Shown in pieces: positions 25,681 through 36,721 of a stretch of 64,000 nt of DNA. The translations under genes and the position numbers were made by a program. The notes under the pieces were generated by a model. It had not been told where the DNA came from. It saw only the letters and a list, made by a program, of their open reading frames with translations, and ran no database searches. The stretch spans positions 19,470,220 to 19,534,219 of the forward strand of contig JAEMBT020000001.1 of assembly GCA_018873245.2 (NCBI GenBank), given 5' to 3'. The DNA is from Archegozetes longisetosus (Eukaryota; Arthropoda; Arachnida; Sarcoptiformes; Trhypochthoniidae). The number at the start of each line of letters is the position of its first letter. Position 1 is the first letter of the stretch.

Positions 25681-28401
25681 AATTTTAGACTTTTTCCATA
25701 AAACTGCAAAAGTCTGGCAATCTCTCGATGCATAAACTAACAAAAATTTTGTGATTTGAGCGTGAAATCATAGACGCCTTGAAGTCCAAGACTGACCCTA
25801 AGACCCCCTATGGTTAGGATTAATCTGACTTTTGATAAGAGTTGATTCAATCATTTGATTAAACTCAAACACTCAATTGGTTTCAATACAATACTTTGAT
25901 TTCACTTCACTTACAAAAGTTTAGGGAATAGTATTTTAGTTTCAATTTCACTACTGTTATAAATATCTCATTTTGTTCAGCAAAACTTATATTTACAATA
26001 TATAACATCTTTTATTTACAAAATATATGAGCATTACGATTTTATACATTAATCGAATTTTTACAAAAATTTTTGTCGCATAAACAAGAATTATTGCAAT
26101 TTCTTCCATTACTTTTACATAAACATTTTCTTAAACATTTTCCTTTACAATCACAATGAGAAATGTTATGAAATTCTGCACTTCTATTATCATTGTTATT
26201 TGTTTCGGATTCTTTAAATTTGAGATAATCGTCACTATAAAATGTATTATTAGGAAGAACAACATAATTCAATAAGTTTTTTATATCTAAATATTTTGCT
26301 TTACTAATTGGTAGGAAATCCTTATAAGCACTTTTTAGGTTTGAATTCAATATATTTATATCAATTTTTGATTCAAACTTTAGTAAATCTAATTCTATAT
26401 CGGGCTCGAGGCTTAAATCTAAAGATAATTTTATATTATGTTCGGTGAATTTTAAGCGACGAAACTCTGTTAAATGGGATAACTTAGACTTCAAGAATGG
26501 CTCTAATAACTCTTTGTAATCATAAACAATGCAAATATCAGAGGAATCTGAAGCTAAGTTATCTGTTAAGGGATGATTAACATATATAACCTCGAAAGGA
26601 TTCTTTTTATTTGCACTTTTTACTATATTGACCCATTCAGAAGGCAAAGCTATTTTGTTCACATTTTTTCGTGATTTCTCTATTAGCCCAAAATCACGAT
26701 CACAGTCTAGATACGAGTGGCCAGGGATGGGATATATTAAGTTAATTTCATCGTATACTTTACTCTTTACTAGAATGTCATAAAAAAGCCATAAGTATCG
26801 ACTTTTCATTTGTGCAAAACAATAATCACTAAAAATATAGATTTTCTTAATATTTGAGCCGATTTTGGTTTGTAGATAATAATTCAATATAGAAATTGTC
26901 TCATTTGGTCCCTTTAAAGCAAAGTTTTCTGAGTACATGAACGTTGAAGCTTTTTCTTTACTCATATCATGAATACCGAAATTATGAATAGAAAGTTGTC
27001 GACTATAATACTCAGCACTAACTTTTGTTAGCGGAATAAAAAAATTTTTTCATAATCAATTGAAATGACTGCAACATTTGGATCACTTTTAGTTAAAATT
27101 TTGAGGTCATTCTGTAGTTTGTAGAAAAAATCTGCCTCAACTTGATGCTTATTCAATGAATTTTTGAGTTCATTTTCCTTTGAATCACTTTTCAACTATT
27201 GCTGATTTTATTTTTACGTTCAACTCTTCACATGTTCCACAAATATCACTTCTTGGAACTCCAAACCCAACATTACAATCTTTGAATATGTGATAAAAAG
27301 TTGGTAGTGAACATAATCATTATATTCTTCGTACATTTCGATAAATTCGCGATAAAGGATAGAAATATTCTTATTAGATCCTATGTATTTTCTAACCGTT
27401 TTAACTGTTGGACTGTAGTGGCTTTCCTGTGATGGATAATTCTCAATGAATTCGCGAATATCCATTTCAACCTCCAGTGGTATCTTATTATAATGAGAAT
27501 CATGTTTACCTCTTTTATCCTCAGTTTCACCACGATTTTTAAGTATCTTAGTTCTAAGTCTGGAATATTTTATATTATGTAGTTTTAAAAATGAGTTCAC
27601 ACAAACTTTTTTACGGATCGTAAGGTTCTGATCGTTCATATCACTGAACTGGGCATAATATTCAAAGTTAGATATTCGAGGTTGAATTTTACCGGATCTT
27701 ACGATGAAATTTTGTGGAATTATAACGGATTTCAAATATTCATTTTTTTGGTCATTATTTCTCATGATATTGAAATAATTCAAAATCTCAGATTTTTCAT
27801 TGTTTTTAATGATTATAAAACACTTTTTAGAGCAACAAATATAATCACTAGAAATACTTAATATCTTACTATTCTCTGCTCCATTCGCAGTTTTCATTAG
27901 TTGTTGAGTTGTTAATGAATTCATAATATTATTTCTAAACAAAGATTTATTATTTCACTATTATTTGAAATATTTGTGTTAATAGAAGTTAATACACTCC
28001 CGAAAACGGAAACACGTTTTTTTTGCATAAGGCATTATTTTTATAGTAGACTTTTCTATAGTGTTTGTACAATTTTAGATTTAGTTAACAAATTTTAACT
28101 ATTGAACAAAATGAGATATTTATAACAGTAGTGAAGTTGAAACTAAAATACTATTCCCTAAACTTTTGTAAGTGAAGTGAAATCAAAGTATTGTATTGAA
28201 ACCAATTGAGTGTTTGAGTTTAATCAAATGATTGAATCAACTCTTATCAAAAGTCAGATTAATCCTAACCATAGGGGGTCTTAGGGTCAGTCTTGGACTT
28301 CAAGGCGTCTATGATTTCACGCTCAAATCACAAAATTTTTGTTAGTTTATGCATTGAGAGATTGCCAGACTTTTGCAGTTTTATGGAAAAAGTCTAAAAT
28401 T
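25681..28401 (-). mobile_element. DNA transposon with 299-bp terminal inverted repeats
   Basis: Nearly identical inverted repeats, 25681-25979 and 28103-28401 (outer end AATTTTAGACTTTTTCCAT), bracket two minus-strand transposase reading blocks. A mariner-like 18-mer (TTAGATCGGCTGAAAAGT) directly abuts the left end but is absent at the right, where Merlin copy B begins 30 bp further on. No target-site duplication is evident. The near identity of the two ends implies recent activity or gene conversion, although the transposase is broken. Confidence 0.8.
26042..27942 (-). pseudogene. Transposase with C-terminal CXC-like cysteine tail, frameshifted
   Basis: Two main frames, 27942-27220 and 26965-26042, plus connecting sequence in other frames. 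N-terminal part: CCSKKC, SFLKLHNI, DKRGKH, KIP and SHYSP, then a frameshift near 27295 before GVPRSDICGTC. The link continues ISIDYEK and shifts in an A/T run near 27040 into FFIPLTKVSAEYYSRQLS. The C-terminal frame has KGPNETIS, FSDYC (compared with SDNC as I recall it in relatives), IPGHSYLDCDRDFGLIEKSRK and a tail with about ten Cys (CDCKGKCLRKCLC). I know this arrangement from uncharacterised transposase-like proteins of arthropods and cnidarians. A Sola-type assignment is possible but unproven. The Asp of IDY, SD and CDRD are candidate catalytic residues. At least three frameshifts, so not autonomous. Confidence 0.65.
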
Positions 28402-28430
28402 GCACATTCATATCTCCTTATCAAAAACAG

Positions 28431-30104
28431 GGGTATACTTTAGAATAGGCCCACCTCCGGATCGCCTTCAAATCGGGTTTTCTAGGTGTTTTCGATGCCG
28501 TAGAATCTATTCCTGGTGGTCCTAGATGTCGGAAATCAATACTCCCAGTGAAACAAATTTCGAATTTTAGACTTCTGGTTCAACTTTTCGAACTCTATTC
28601 GGTCTTCTCGACCTTCTTTTGATGTGACCGGACCGACCTGAGGCATTACCGATGAATACGACACAGGTCCTATCACTGAAAACTGCTGTATTAGGTCATT
28701 TCTAGTCTAGCTCTAGTCAGAGATGGACGGCGTGCATAACATCAGAAGATAGGTGCGGGAATGTAGCGTTGGCGAGCTTGAAGCTTGTCTGCAGTGGTGC
28801 CAGGGAATCGGGATCTTACCCAAGATTCGTGCTTCCTCGAAGTGTCGTAGAGATATGACACTTTCGAGCAAGCGGGCTGGCACTGCTGTGGGCATGTGGT
28901 GGCGGTGTCGCAAGTGCGCCAAGGAGGTCTCTCTTGTGAGCGGGACGGTATTCGAGGAGTCGAGACTGTCCTTAGGACAGTTCCTTCTCATTTACTGTTT
29001 CGTTCATGGCTTCTCTTACGGGAGTGACATTCGCAAGACCAGCATAGGCGACGACCAAGTGTCATCGGACAATGTCGCTAGCTAGTATAAGACCTGCCGA
29101 GACGCCTGCTTCCAATAGGTTGACGCTCAGGTGAATGACGGCAAGATGGGTGTCGCGGATTCGGTGGTTGAGGTCGATGAGGCCATGATCGGCCGCCGAA
29201 AATATAACCATGGGCGTCTGGTCCAGGGAACCTGGGTGTTGGGGATCATTGATGTCCACACCGCGGACTATAGGATTAAGATGTATCCGGACAACCGTCG
29301 GGACGCCGCGACATTATTGGCCATGATTGGCCAACATGTTGAGGCAGGAACGACGGTAATGACGGACTGCTGGAAATCCTATAGTGGACTGGATGCCCGA
29401 GGATTCAATTACCTCACGGTTAACCACTCATGTCATTTCGTCGACCCTGACAACTGGGTGAACACCCAGCGCATCGAGTCGTCCTGGCGTGCAATGAAGC
29501 GCCGTATTTGCCAAGGTGGCGTGCCGAAAGAGACCCTGGGTAACCATCTCTGTGAATATCTTTGGCAACGCGACGTGAAACGTCGCGGTGCCGATCCATT
29601 CGCAGAGATGATCCAGTTGATCGTGGCTCTGCAGTCGTGTTACTGAGGTGTACGGCGCTAAAACGGCCTTTTGCTAAGGTCTCGGGTAGGCAAGGTCATC
29701 CCGGTGAAAAAAAGCTGACCAAGGTGGATAAAATCCAACCCTACCTCCACGCAGTATCCACTAGGTTCTGGTTTTGTTTTTTTGGCGGCTTTGGGCCTTG
29801 CATCCATCTCCGACTAGAGTTAGACTAGAAATGAGCTAATTGAGCAATTTTTCTGTGATAAGATTAGTGTCTAGTTTATCGGAAACAGCTTTAATGGGAC
29901 CAACCGGCCACGAGAAACACGAAAAGTGGCAGAAAAAGTGTGAAAAGTAGAAGCGGAAGTCGGAAATTCGACATTTTTTGTTGCACCGGAAGTATTGGTT
30001 TCCGACATCTGGGACCGTCAGAAATGGATTCTACGGCGTCGAAAACCCCTAAAGAATTTGATTTCACGACGATTCTGAGGTGGGCCTGTTCTAAAGTATA
30101 TCCC
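28431..30104 (+). mobile_element. Merlin-type DNA transposon, copy B (nearly full length)
   Basis: Ends GGGTATACTTTAGAATAGGCC and, inverted, GGGATATACTTTAGAACAGGCC, with diverged terminal repeats of roughly 290 bp on each side of a single transposase gene. It is clearly GC-richer than its surroundings. Merlin elements usually make 8-9-bp target duplications, but the flanks (AAAAACAG and AAAATCTT) do not match, suggesting rearrangement after insertion. Confidence 0.85.
28723..29646 (+). pseudogene. Merlin DDE transposase (IS1595/ISXO2 type) with nonsense mutations
   Basis: From an ATG at 28723 to the stop at 29644-29646, one frame of about 308 codons is interrupted by in-frame TAGs at 28750, 29083 and 29116, with no frameshift. 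An N-terminal zinc-ribbon-like part (CRRDM, WWRCRKCAKEVS, SGTVFEESRL) is followed by the catalytic core: VEVDEAMIGRRK, then VMTDCWKSY, then TQRIESSWRAMKRR, giving a complete D, D, E set. QGGVPKE and EYLWQRD match the family's C-terminal helices. The whole coding frame is GC-rich. Dead by three nonsense changes only, so fairly young. Confidence 0.85.
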
Positions 30105-30386
30105 AAAATCTTTAATGTTATCAGTAATAACCTATCACATGAGGTAAAGTACAGCAAATTGGTGTGACTATAGCCCTATAAATCTAATCATATTGTATGA
30201 TACAATATTTTTACTTAAAACTATAGCACAGAAACAATATATACTTAATGTTAAATTACATTAACAATTCTTATGTATCAGGAATTTAGGTGTCGTTTAA
30301 AAACATATCACTTGTTGGACATTCAGTAGCCTTAGAGATAAATAATCTAATTATGACATTTAATTTTGCTTCGTTCAAGTCTTGGG

Positions 30387-30875
30387 TCATTCTACAGTAT
30401 TCGCCATCCTGGACCTACTAGAGTATATACCATCACTTCAAGCATTAACTAAATTCTCCATCTCAGAGCTACAATACGTGCATTTTTATTTAATATTATG
30501 TATGCAAATAAATAACCAGGTCAATGCTTTAAAAACATAATTAGAATATAATGCAACTAAAGCTTCCTATTACAGTACGCTGAAAAAAAGTTAAAGAGTA
30601 CGTTGCAATTAATTTCTTCAAAAATTACAGAAAATATCGACGTATTATTGTAAATTTCTACAACGTTTAGACCTAACCTATGTAACATACGTAACTCACC
30701 TAACCCACATAATCCGCATAATTCACATAACCCACTTAACCCACTTAACCCACCTAATCAACTCAACCTGATAGGTAATATATACTATAGTAGATTCGAG
30801 GGTGGCGAATACTGCAGTACGTCTAGGGGTGGCGTATACTGTAGTAGGATGGGGTGGTGTATACTGTAGAATGAC
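30387..30875. repeat. Inverted-repeat element with internal tandem repeats
   Basis: Sequence at 30387-30432 (GTATTCGCCATCC) is inverted at 30774-30875. Inside are a degenerate ~9-mer array of CCCACTTAA type (about 30690-30770) and three copies of a ~28-bp unit containing GGGTGGCGTATACTGTAG (30797-30875). No ORF. Function unknown. Confidence 0.6.
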
Positions 30876-30971
30876 TAAATCTTGTTCCGTGATATTCGAT
30901 TTCAATTATTTGTCTTATTTTAAGATTTGTCTTACATTATATTAATTTAGTCAAGTTTTAATCTTAAAAAC

Positions 30972-31571
30972 GGGTGAATTCGGGCTAATGGGTCTAAAGG
31001 GGTTCCCGGCCCCCACCCTCAAGTGTGATATATCATTGGATTCAGTTTGTCAAGCTGAACATTTTGATACCACACTTGACCACTTCTGATTCGAACCTGA
31101 CTATTTCTGGACAACTCCCGACGTGAGTGTCTGACCCCGCTAAGTGATATATCGCTGGACTCAGGACATCAAACTGAGCATTTTGATACCTCACTTGATC
31201 AATTATCACAAGTATTTCTCGAGATATCCATCATTGTTTAGTTTAGTACCTCGTAATGGATTAACTTGGATTTTCGAGTCGTGACCCAAATAAGCCGGAT
31301 ATAAACTAAGGGAGAATAAGTTAGGCCGCGAAGTGACCTAACCTATTATACCTTAGTTTAAATTAGGTTTGGCTTGGGTTACAACTTGTAAAACCAGGTT
31401 TACCCATTTTCGTGGGGGTTAGGTCTCGGTGGCCAGAAGTGGTCAGGTTCGAGTTGGAAGTAGTCAAGTGTGGTATCAAAATGTTCAGCTCAAAGAACTG
31501 AATCTAGTAATGTATTACACTTGGAGGTGGGGGTTGGGAACCCCTTTAGACCCATTAGGCCGGATTTACCC
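30972..31571. mobile_element. 600-bp MITE with 8-bp target-site duplication
   Basis: Begins GGGTGAATTCGG and ends CCGGATTTACCC, flanked on both sides by TTAAAAAC (30964-30971 and 31572-31579), a perfect 8-bp duplication. Terminal repeats of over 100 bp match the solo end at 21591-21782. No transposase. An 8-bp duplication fits hAT or Merlin machinery; the GGG start is closer to Merlin. Confidence 0.9.
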
Positions 31572-31849
31572 TTAAAAACTAATTTTTCACTTTTACTGAG
31601 AGTCAAATCCGAGAAGTAGAGTGACCAAGTCAAATACTGTTAAATGTGGGACAAAAAAGGTCACATTTTAGACCTGCAGGCTGCAGTAAATCCCCGAATG
31701 AAAAATTACTAGTCATGAATAATTTATATATAGTTATCTCAAGTACAATTTGCATATTTGCAATTGCAGATTTTGAGATTATTTTCAAATAAAGTTTTTA
31801 GATAAACACTACTGCCATCACTATCACCATCAATATCACTATTTTAGCT

Positions 31850-32046
31850 GAAGATGCGATTCTTAAAGCTTAATCAAATCATCCTGAAACTCTAAAACAA
31901 TACAAGTAAAACCAACATAAACATGATTTCATTATCATCTTTGGTCACGGATCAGTTGATGATAAAGAAATCATATTTATACCGACTTTGCTTGTATTTT
32001 TGTAGAGTTTCAGTATGATTTGATTAAACTTTAAGAGCCGCTTCTT
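31850..32046. repeat. ~80-bp-arm hairpin
   Basis: Arms GAAGATGCGATTCTTAAAG (31850 on) and its near complement ending CGCTTCTTC (32046) pair for about 80 bp around a loop of some 35 bp that contains a further small palindrome, ATCATC...GATGAT. No ORF. Possibly the core of a larger element bounded by GTGACCAAGT sequences near 31620 and 32390. Confidence 0.6.
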
Positions 32047-32648
32047 CATCTAACGCTTCTTCTGCAAGCATTATATCTTCGAAGTACATATTTCTATAAT
32101 GTATTAAATTACATATACTTCTTCTGAGATTTTGCTGCATGTAACAATTCGTTATTGCTTTTATGAAACCATAAGATTCGAAACATGTCATTAAATTGTA
32201 TGCATATTTCTGCTTTTACTAAACTAATATTCATCCGATTACGTTCATCAGTTCAATGATTTCACATTATAATAAACACTCTCTCGACATTATCGTTGCA
32301 AATCGATAAACCTTAAAATGTGTGTTCTCCGTCCCGTAAAAGGTGCATGCGGAATGCGGACACAACTCTTGGATGCGGGACACTTGGTCACCTTACTGAG
32401 AAGCAAAACATGAAGCTTTACTTTTGGATCTTGTGGTCTCAATAGCTCTATTAATTATTGCTATTAATTTAAATTTGATGTTTTGTCTACTTTTTGCATG
32501 TTTTTCCTAATAAAATTTTAAAACTACAATACTCGAAATGATCCATTTCACAACATTTGTGCAGACAGCAGCGTAACAAATGAGGCTGATATCAACAAAA
32601 TAAATAATTTGGTTTGAAAAATTTTCGTAAATATGAGGATCAAACACA

Positions 32649-33189
32649 ACGGGTGTAGACAAATTATTGACACTAAAGTGCCCTGAAACTATTTACCGAA
32701 TTATTGAAGTTTCAAAATATAAAGACAACGGAACATAAACGTGGTGCTGGACGTAAGCCTAAAATTTTTACCTTATCGATAGTTGATGTCCTTGTGGTGA
32801 AACATTTTTTCATTACTTTAATTTTCTTCGAGGTGAAAATTTTAGGTTTACGTCCAGCACCACGTTTATGTTTCGCTGTATTTGTTTTTTTAAACTTTTC
32901 GGTAATTCAGTAAATGGCTTTGGGGTATTTTTCACGTACGAAGTGTTTTACTGTTTCAGTTTTGTCACGATTTGTACAATTTAAGTAAAAATTTACAAGT
33001 CGATCGCGAAACTCTTTTTGTTTTGATGCCACTTTTATACAATACTCTATGGGAGCTGCGTATTTATACTTATTTTATTAGGTATTTGATATAGAATTCC
33101 GTGGTGCATTCAATTTCTTCGAATTCGTTAGTACGTAAAAATTTTTATACTTAAAGTTTAGTGTCAATAACTTGCCTGCACTCGTTAAT
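32649..33189. mobile_element. Rearranged Tc1/mariner-like element
   Basis: Outer ends share ATTGACACTAAA in inverted orientation (about 32660 and 33165). Inside, the minus strand from 33032 encodes a transposase N terminus (MASKQKEFRDRL, KHFVREKYPKA) interrupted by a stop, reaching KHKRGAGRKPKIFT at about 32835. The same KRGAGRKPKIFT segment occurs again on the plus strand at 32735-32775, so the coding sequence is inverted upon itself. The catalytic part is missing. The GRKPK motif is typical of the hook between the helix-turn-helix motifs of Tc1/mariner transposases. Confidence 0.6.
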
Positions 33190-33358
33190 AGTGCTGCAGA
33201 TCCAAATCTTGAAAAATGTTGTTTTAGGTGTTTATTCGAAAGCTAATGTCGGTTCATTTTATTCATTAAATTTATAAATTCTATAAACTAAACACTAATT
33301 ATGCAGAAGTGACTAATTATCTAATTGACTTTTAGTGTGCAATATCTCATTTCTAATA

Positions 33359-33733
33359 TTAGATCGTTCGGAAAATGTTTATCGCATTTAAATTTTAATG
33401 ACTTTTAAAGTATGAGATAAAATAGTTCTGTAAAAAAGCTCAATTAATAATTTGCACCCTTATTGATGACTTGTTACCAGACTACTGGAAGCTTGCTAAC
33501 TCCATTAAAGTGCCCCTTTGATGAAGCTCCAAAATTGTATTGTTAATGGCATATATTCAAATGATCGAAGTCTTCATATCGATAGCTCCTAAGAAGTTCT
33601 TAATATAACAAACCAGCGCCTTGTAAAACAATGCTCCTAATGATGTCTTTTATTTAAAATTGAGTTAATTTACAATGACTCATTAGAAAGTTATTGCAGA
33701 TCAAAGCGCGGCAACACTTTCCGAACAATCTAA
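33359..33733. mobile_element. Mariner MITE with TA target site
   Basis: Ends TTAGATCGTTCGGAAAATG and, inverted, TTAGATTGTTCGGAAAGTG, flanked by TA. The ends match the mariner consensus form. 375 bp, no transposase frame. Confidence 0.8.
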
Positions 33734-34738
33734 TATATAGAAATAAGTGTTCAAGCATTTGACACACAATCGTATGAAATCAATGTTTTAAATTTTGATT
33801 ATTTCTTTATTTGAAAGTTTGTTTTGTCGATGTCGATAATCAGACCTATATTTTGATGTTTAATTAGAATGGAATCTAACGGTTTTATCAAATAATTTGT
33901 GACAAAGGTTTAAATTAGAATATTCATTATAATTAGGTTGAATACAAATAAGTAAACCGTTATAAATTTTGTCAAAAGGATTTCCTAATATTGGACTCGT
34001 TTTTTGTGACCTGAAACTATTGATCACGACGATATTTTAGTATCCGTCCCCTATCTGTAATTTTCATATAAATAAGACAATTGTTTACTAGAATAATTTT
34101 GACAATTCAAGTAAACACATTTTCAAATTCTTGTATTAAATTAGTTGCTATACTTTTTACTATTTAACTGAACTTTGATTTTTGATTGAAATTATCAGTT
34201 TTAGTATTTCAAGTTTAAACAGCAGGTAAGTCCTTCTGAACAGTGTTTGCATACTGATTGCAATTGATCATCAGATAGTCTTCAATTAGATATAGTATCA
34301 TGATTGATATAATGTTTCTTTTTGGCACTTTGCGATGCTGTCACCGTATAGTTATTTTACTCTGAGTATGATAGTACTCTGATCGACTATTTTTCTCAGC
34401 TCTTCCTCTCGCTAGCTCTGATTGCCCTGCAATTTCTGTCTATAATTTAAAGCTTTGATCTTAAGATAAAGGCAAATTTCTATTGATATCAAATTTGAAA
34501 GAGTTGCTGTGGCACAGAAAAAGCATGAACTAATTTTCAAATATAATCAAACTATATATAAAAAATAGTTGCAATCAATTGTGATGTAAGTGAGAAGAGA
34601 TAATCTTATCACACAATTGACAATTGCAACGCTTTGCGCTGCATGTAGTCATTAAATCACTAATAGAAGTGAAGTTAATTTCCAATTATGAATAATTTTC
34701 TCACGCATCGCAAATGATGTCATTATTCAATAGAGTGG
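33734..34738. other. Upstream region of G6PD, nothing recognised
   Basis: AT-rich sequence between a mariner MITE and the G6PD promoter. No exon or repeat identified. Distal control elements of G6PD may lie here but cannot be named from sequence alone. Confidence 0.5.
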
Positions 34739-34745
34739 TATAAAA
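34739..34745 (+). promoter_or_regulatory. TATA box of G6PD
   Basis: TATAAAA lies 81 bp upstream of the G6PD start codon, preceded by GAGTGG and followed by a short leader. A transcription start about 30 bp downstream would give a 5' UTR of roughly 50 bases. Confidence 0.6.
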
Positions 34746-34819
34746 GCTGAGGATTGAATGCACAGGCAATTAAACTATAATTTGTTTGAGTTAACATTAG
34801 ATTGTCTTAAATAGAAACA

Positions 34820-36721
34820 ATGGCTTACTATACATCAGAAGCGATGGAAGAACTTCGATCAACGATCGAATATTTGGCTCCTAGCGATGAGCAAAACTCA
34901 ATCGTTATTCTCGGAGTATCTGTTAGTATAAAATTGAATTTTATAATTCAATTTATAGTTCTAAACTTTAACTTTGCTTTAATATGACAATAGGGAGATT
35001 TAGCCAAAAAGAAAGTGATGCCAACTCTATGGTAAATTTCGCTTTTCAATATACCATTTATATAAGTATTTCGTTTTGATTGTTCTGTTTTAATGTTTAG
35101 GGTTTTATACCGCGAAAATTTATTGCCACCAAATACTCAGATAATAGGTTACGCCAGATCCGATCTGACTGTAGATGCCATCAGAACGAATGTATCGCCA
35201 TATGTGGGACTTAAGAATGAAGAAGAAAAGGCCAAATACGAACAATTCTGGAAGCAGAACCATTATGTGAAGGGTTTGTACGATCAGGCAAGTGCTTACG
35301 CCAAACTCGATGAGTTGTTCAAGACTTTAGAAGCTGGCAAGAAAGTGGCAAATCGGCTCTTCTATTTGGCACTTCCACCCACTGTTTATGCGTCCACTGC
35401 TCAGGCTCTTCATGATTCAGTCGTATCTAAAACGTATGTTATCTAAAACATGGTTTTTGTGATTCGAAAGCTGCTAAATAGCTAAAACGTTTGTTTTGTT
35501 GGAGCCTAAAGTAGGTTATAATTTGTTTTCTTCTTTATATCAGAGGTTGGACACGACTCATAGTAGAGAAGCCTTTCGGTCGCGACACCGAAACATCAGA
35601 TGAACTCTCAAACCAATTGAGTAAACTTTTCAAAGAAGATCAGATCTACCGAATAGATCACTATTTGGGTAAAGAAATGGTACAAAATTTGTTGACTCTT
35701 CGATTCGGAAATCGTATATTTGAACCAGCCTGGAATAATCAAAACATCGCTAATGTTGAAATACTATTCAAAGAACCTTTTGGAGCTCAAGGACGTGGAG
35801 GTTATTTCGATGAATTTGGCATAATCAGAGATGTCGTGCAAAACCATTTGCTCCAAGTCTTGTGCTTAATTGCAATGGAAAAGCCGGCCACTAGTAATGC
35901 TGAAGATATAAGAGACGAAAAGGTTAGATATTAGTGTTTGCAACCATAGTATCAAAGTTATGCATAAATTCGATTTTGAGATTTTTATCCAAATTTAAAG
36001 GTAAAAGTCCTGAAAAGTATGGCTACTCTTGAAATGAGTGACGTAGTTCTTGGCCAATATGTGGCTAATCCTAATGGAGAAGGAGAAGCACTGGTTGGAT
36101 ATCTCGATGACCCGACTGTACCCAAAGGTTCAACGGCTGCAACCTTCTCACTAACCGTACTTCATATAAATAACGCCCGTTGGAAAGGAGTTCCATTCTT
36201 CATAAGAGCTGGAAAAGCACTCAACGAGAGTCGAGTTGAAGTTAGAATTCAGTACAAAGATGTAGCCGCAGGTGTATTTGGTGGTCAAGAGAAGCGCAAT
36301 ATGACTATCATTAGAGTTCAACCAAATGAAGCCGTTTACCAAAGAGTTATGATCAAAAAGCCAGGAATGGGTTTCTCTCTCGAAGAAACTGAATTGGATT
36401 TGACTTATTCGACAAGATTTCAGGTATTGTCATATATTGTAAAGATTTGATTGCTTACTCTAAAATATTGATTCATATTTGCTGAAGAATGCTGTTTTGC
36501 CGGACGCTTACGAACGCCTAATCATGGATGTGTTCGCGTCTTCGCAAACCAACTATGTCAGAACTGACGAATTGAAGGAATCGTGGCGTGTGTTCACACC
36601 AGTGTTGCATCAAATTGATAAAGAAAAGAAGATGCCGATTAAGTACGTGTTTGGCTCGCAGGGACCTAAAGAAGCCGATGATTTGTGCGCTAAATATGGA
36701 TTAGTTCGAGAAAATAATTAA
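34820..36721 (+). CDS. G6PD: Glucose-6-phosphate 1-dehydrogenase (6 exons)
   Basis: Cytosolic entry enzyme of the pentose phosphate pathway: glucose-6-phosphate plus NADP to 6-phosphogluconolactone plus NADPH. Exons: 34820-34921, 34994-35031, 35101-35433, 35544-35922, 36001-36423, 36488-36721; all introns GT...AG with matching phases, total 502 codons, close to human (515). Seen: the coenzyme fingerprint GVSGDLA (32-38), [18 protein letters not shown] (164-172), the substrate site RIDHYLGKE (194-202), [15 protein letters not shown] with the catalytic His, [29 protein letters not shown] segment ([11 protein letters not shown]) and GSQGPKEAD. The tail is slightly shorter than in vertebrates. 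The ATG is the first after the TATA box and gives the expected short N terminus. AATAAA at 36866-36871. No lesion. Confidence 0.97.
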
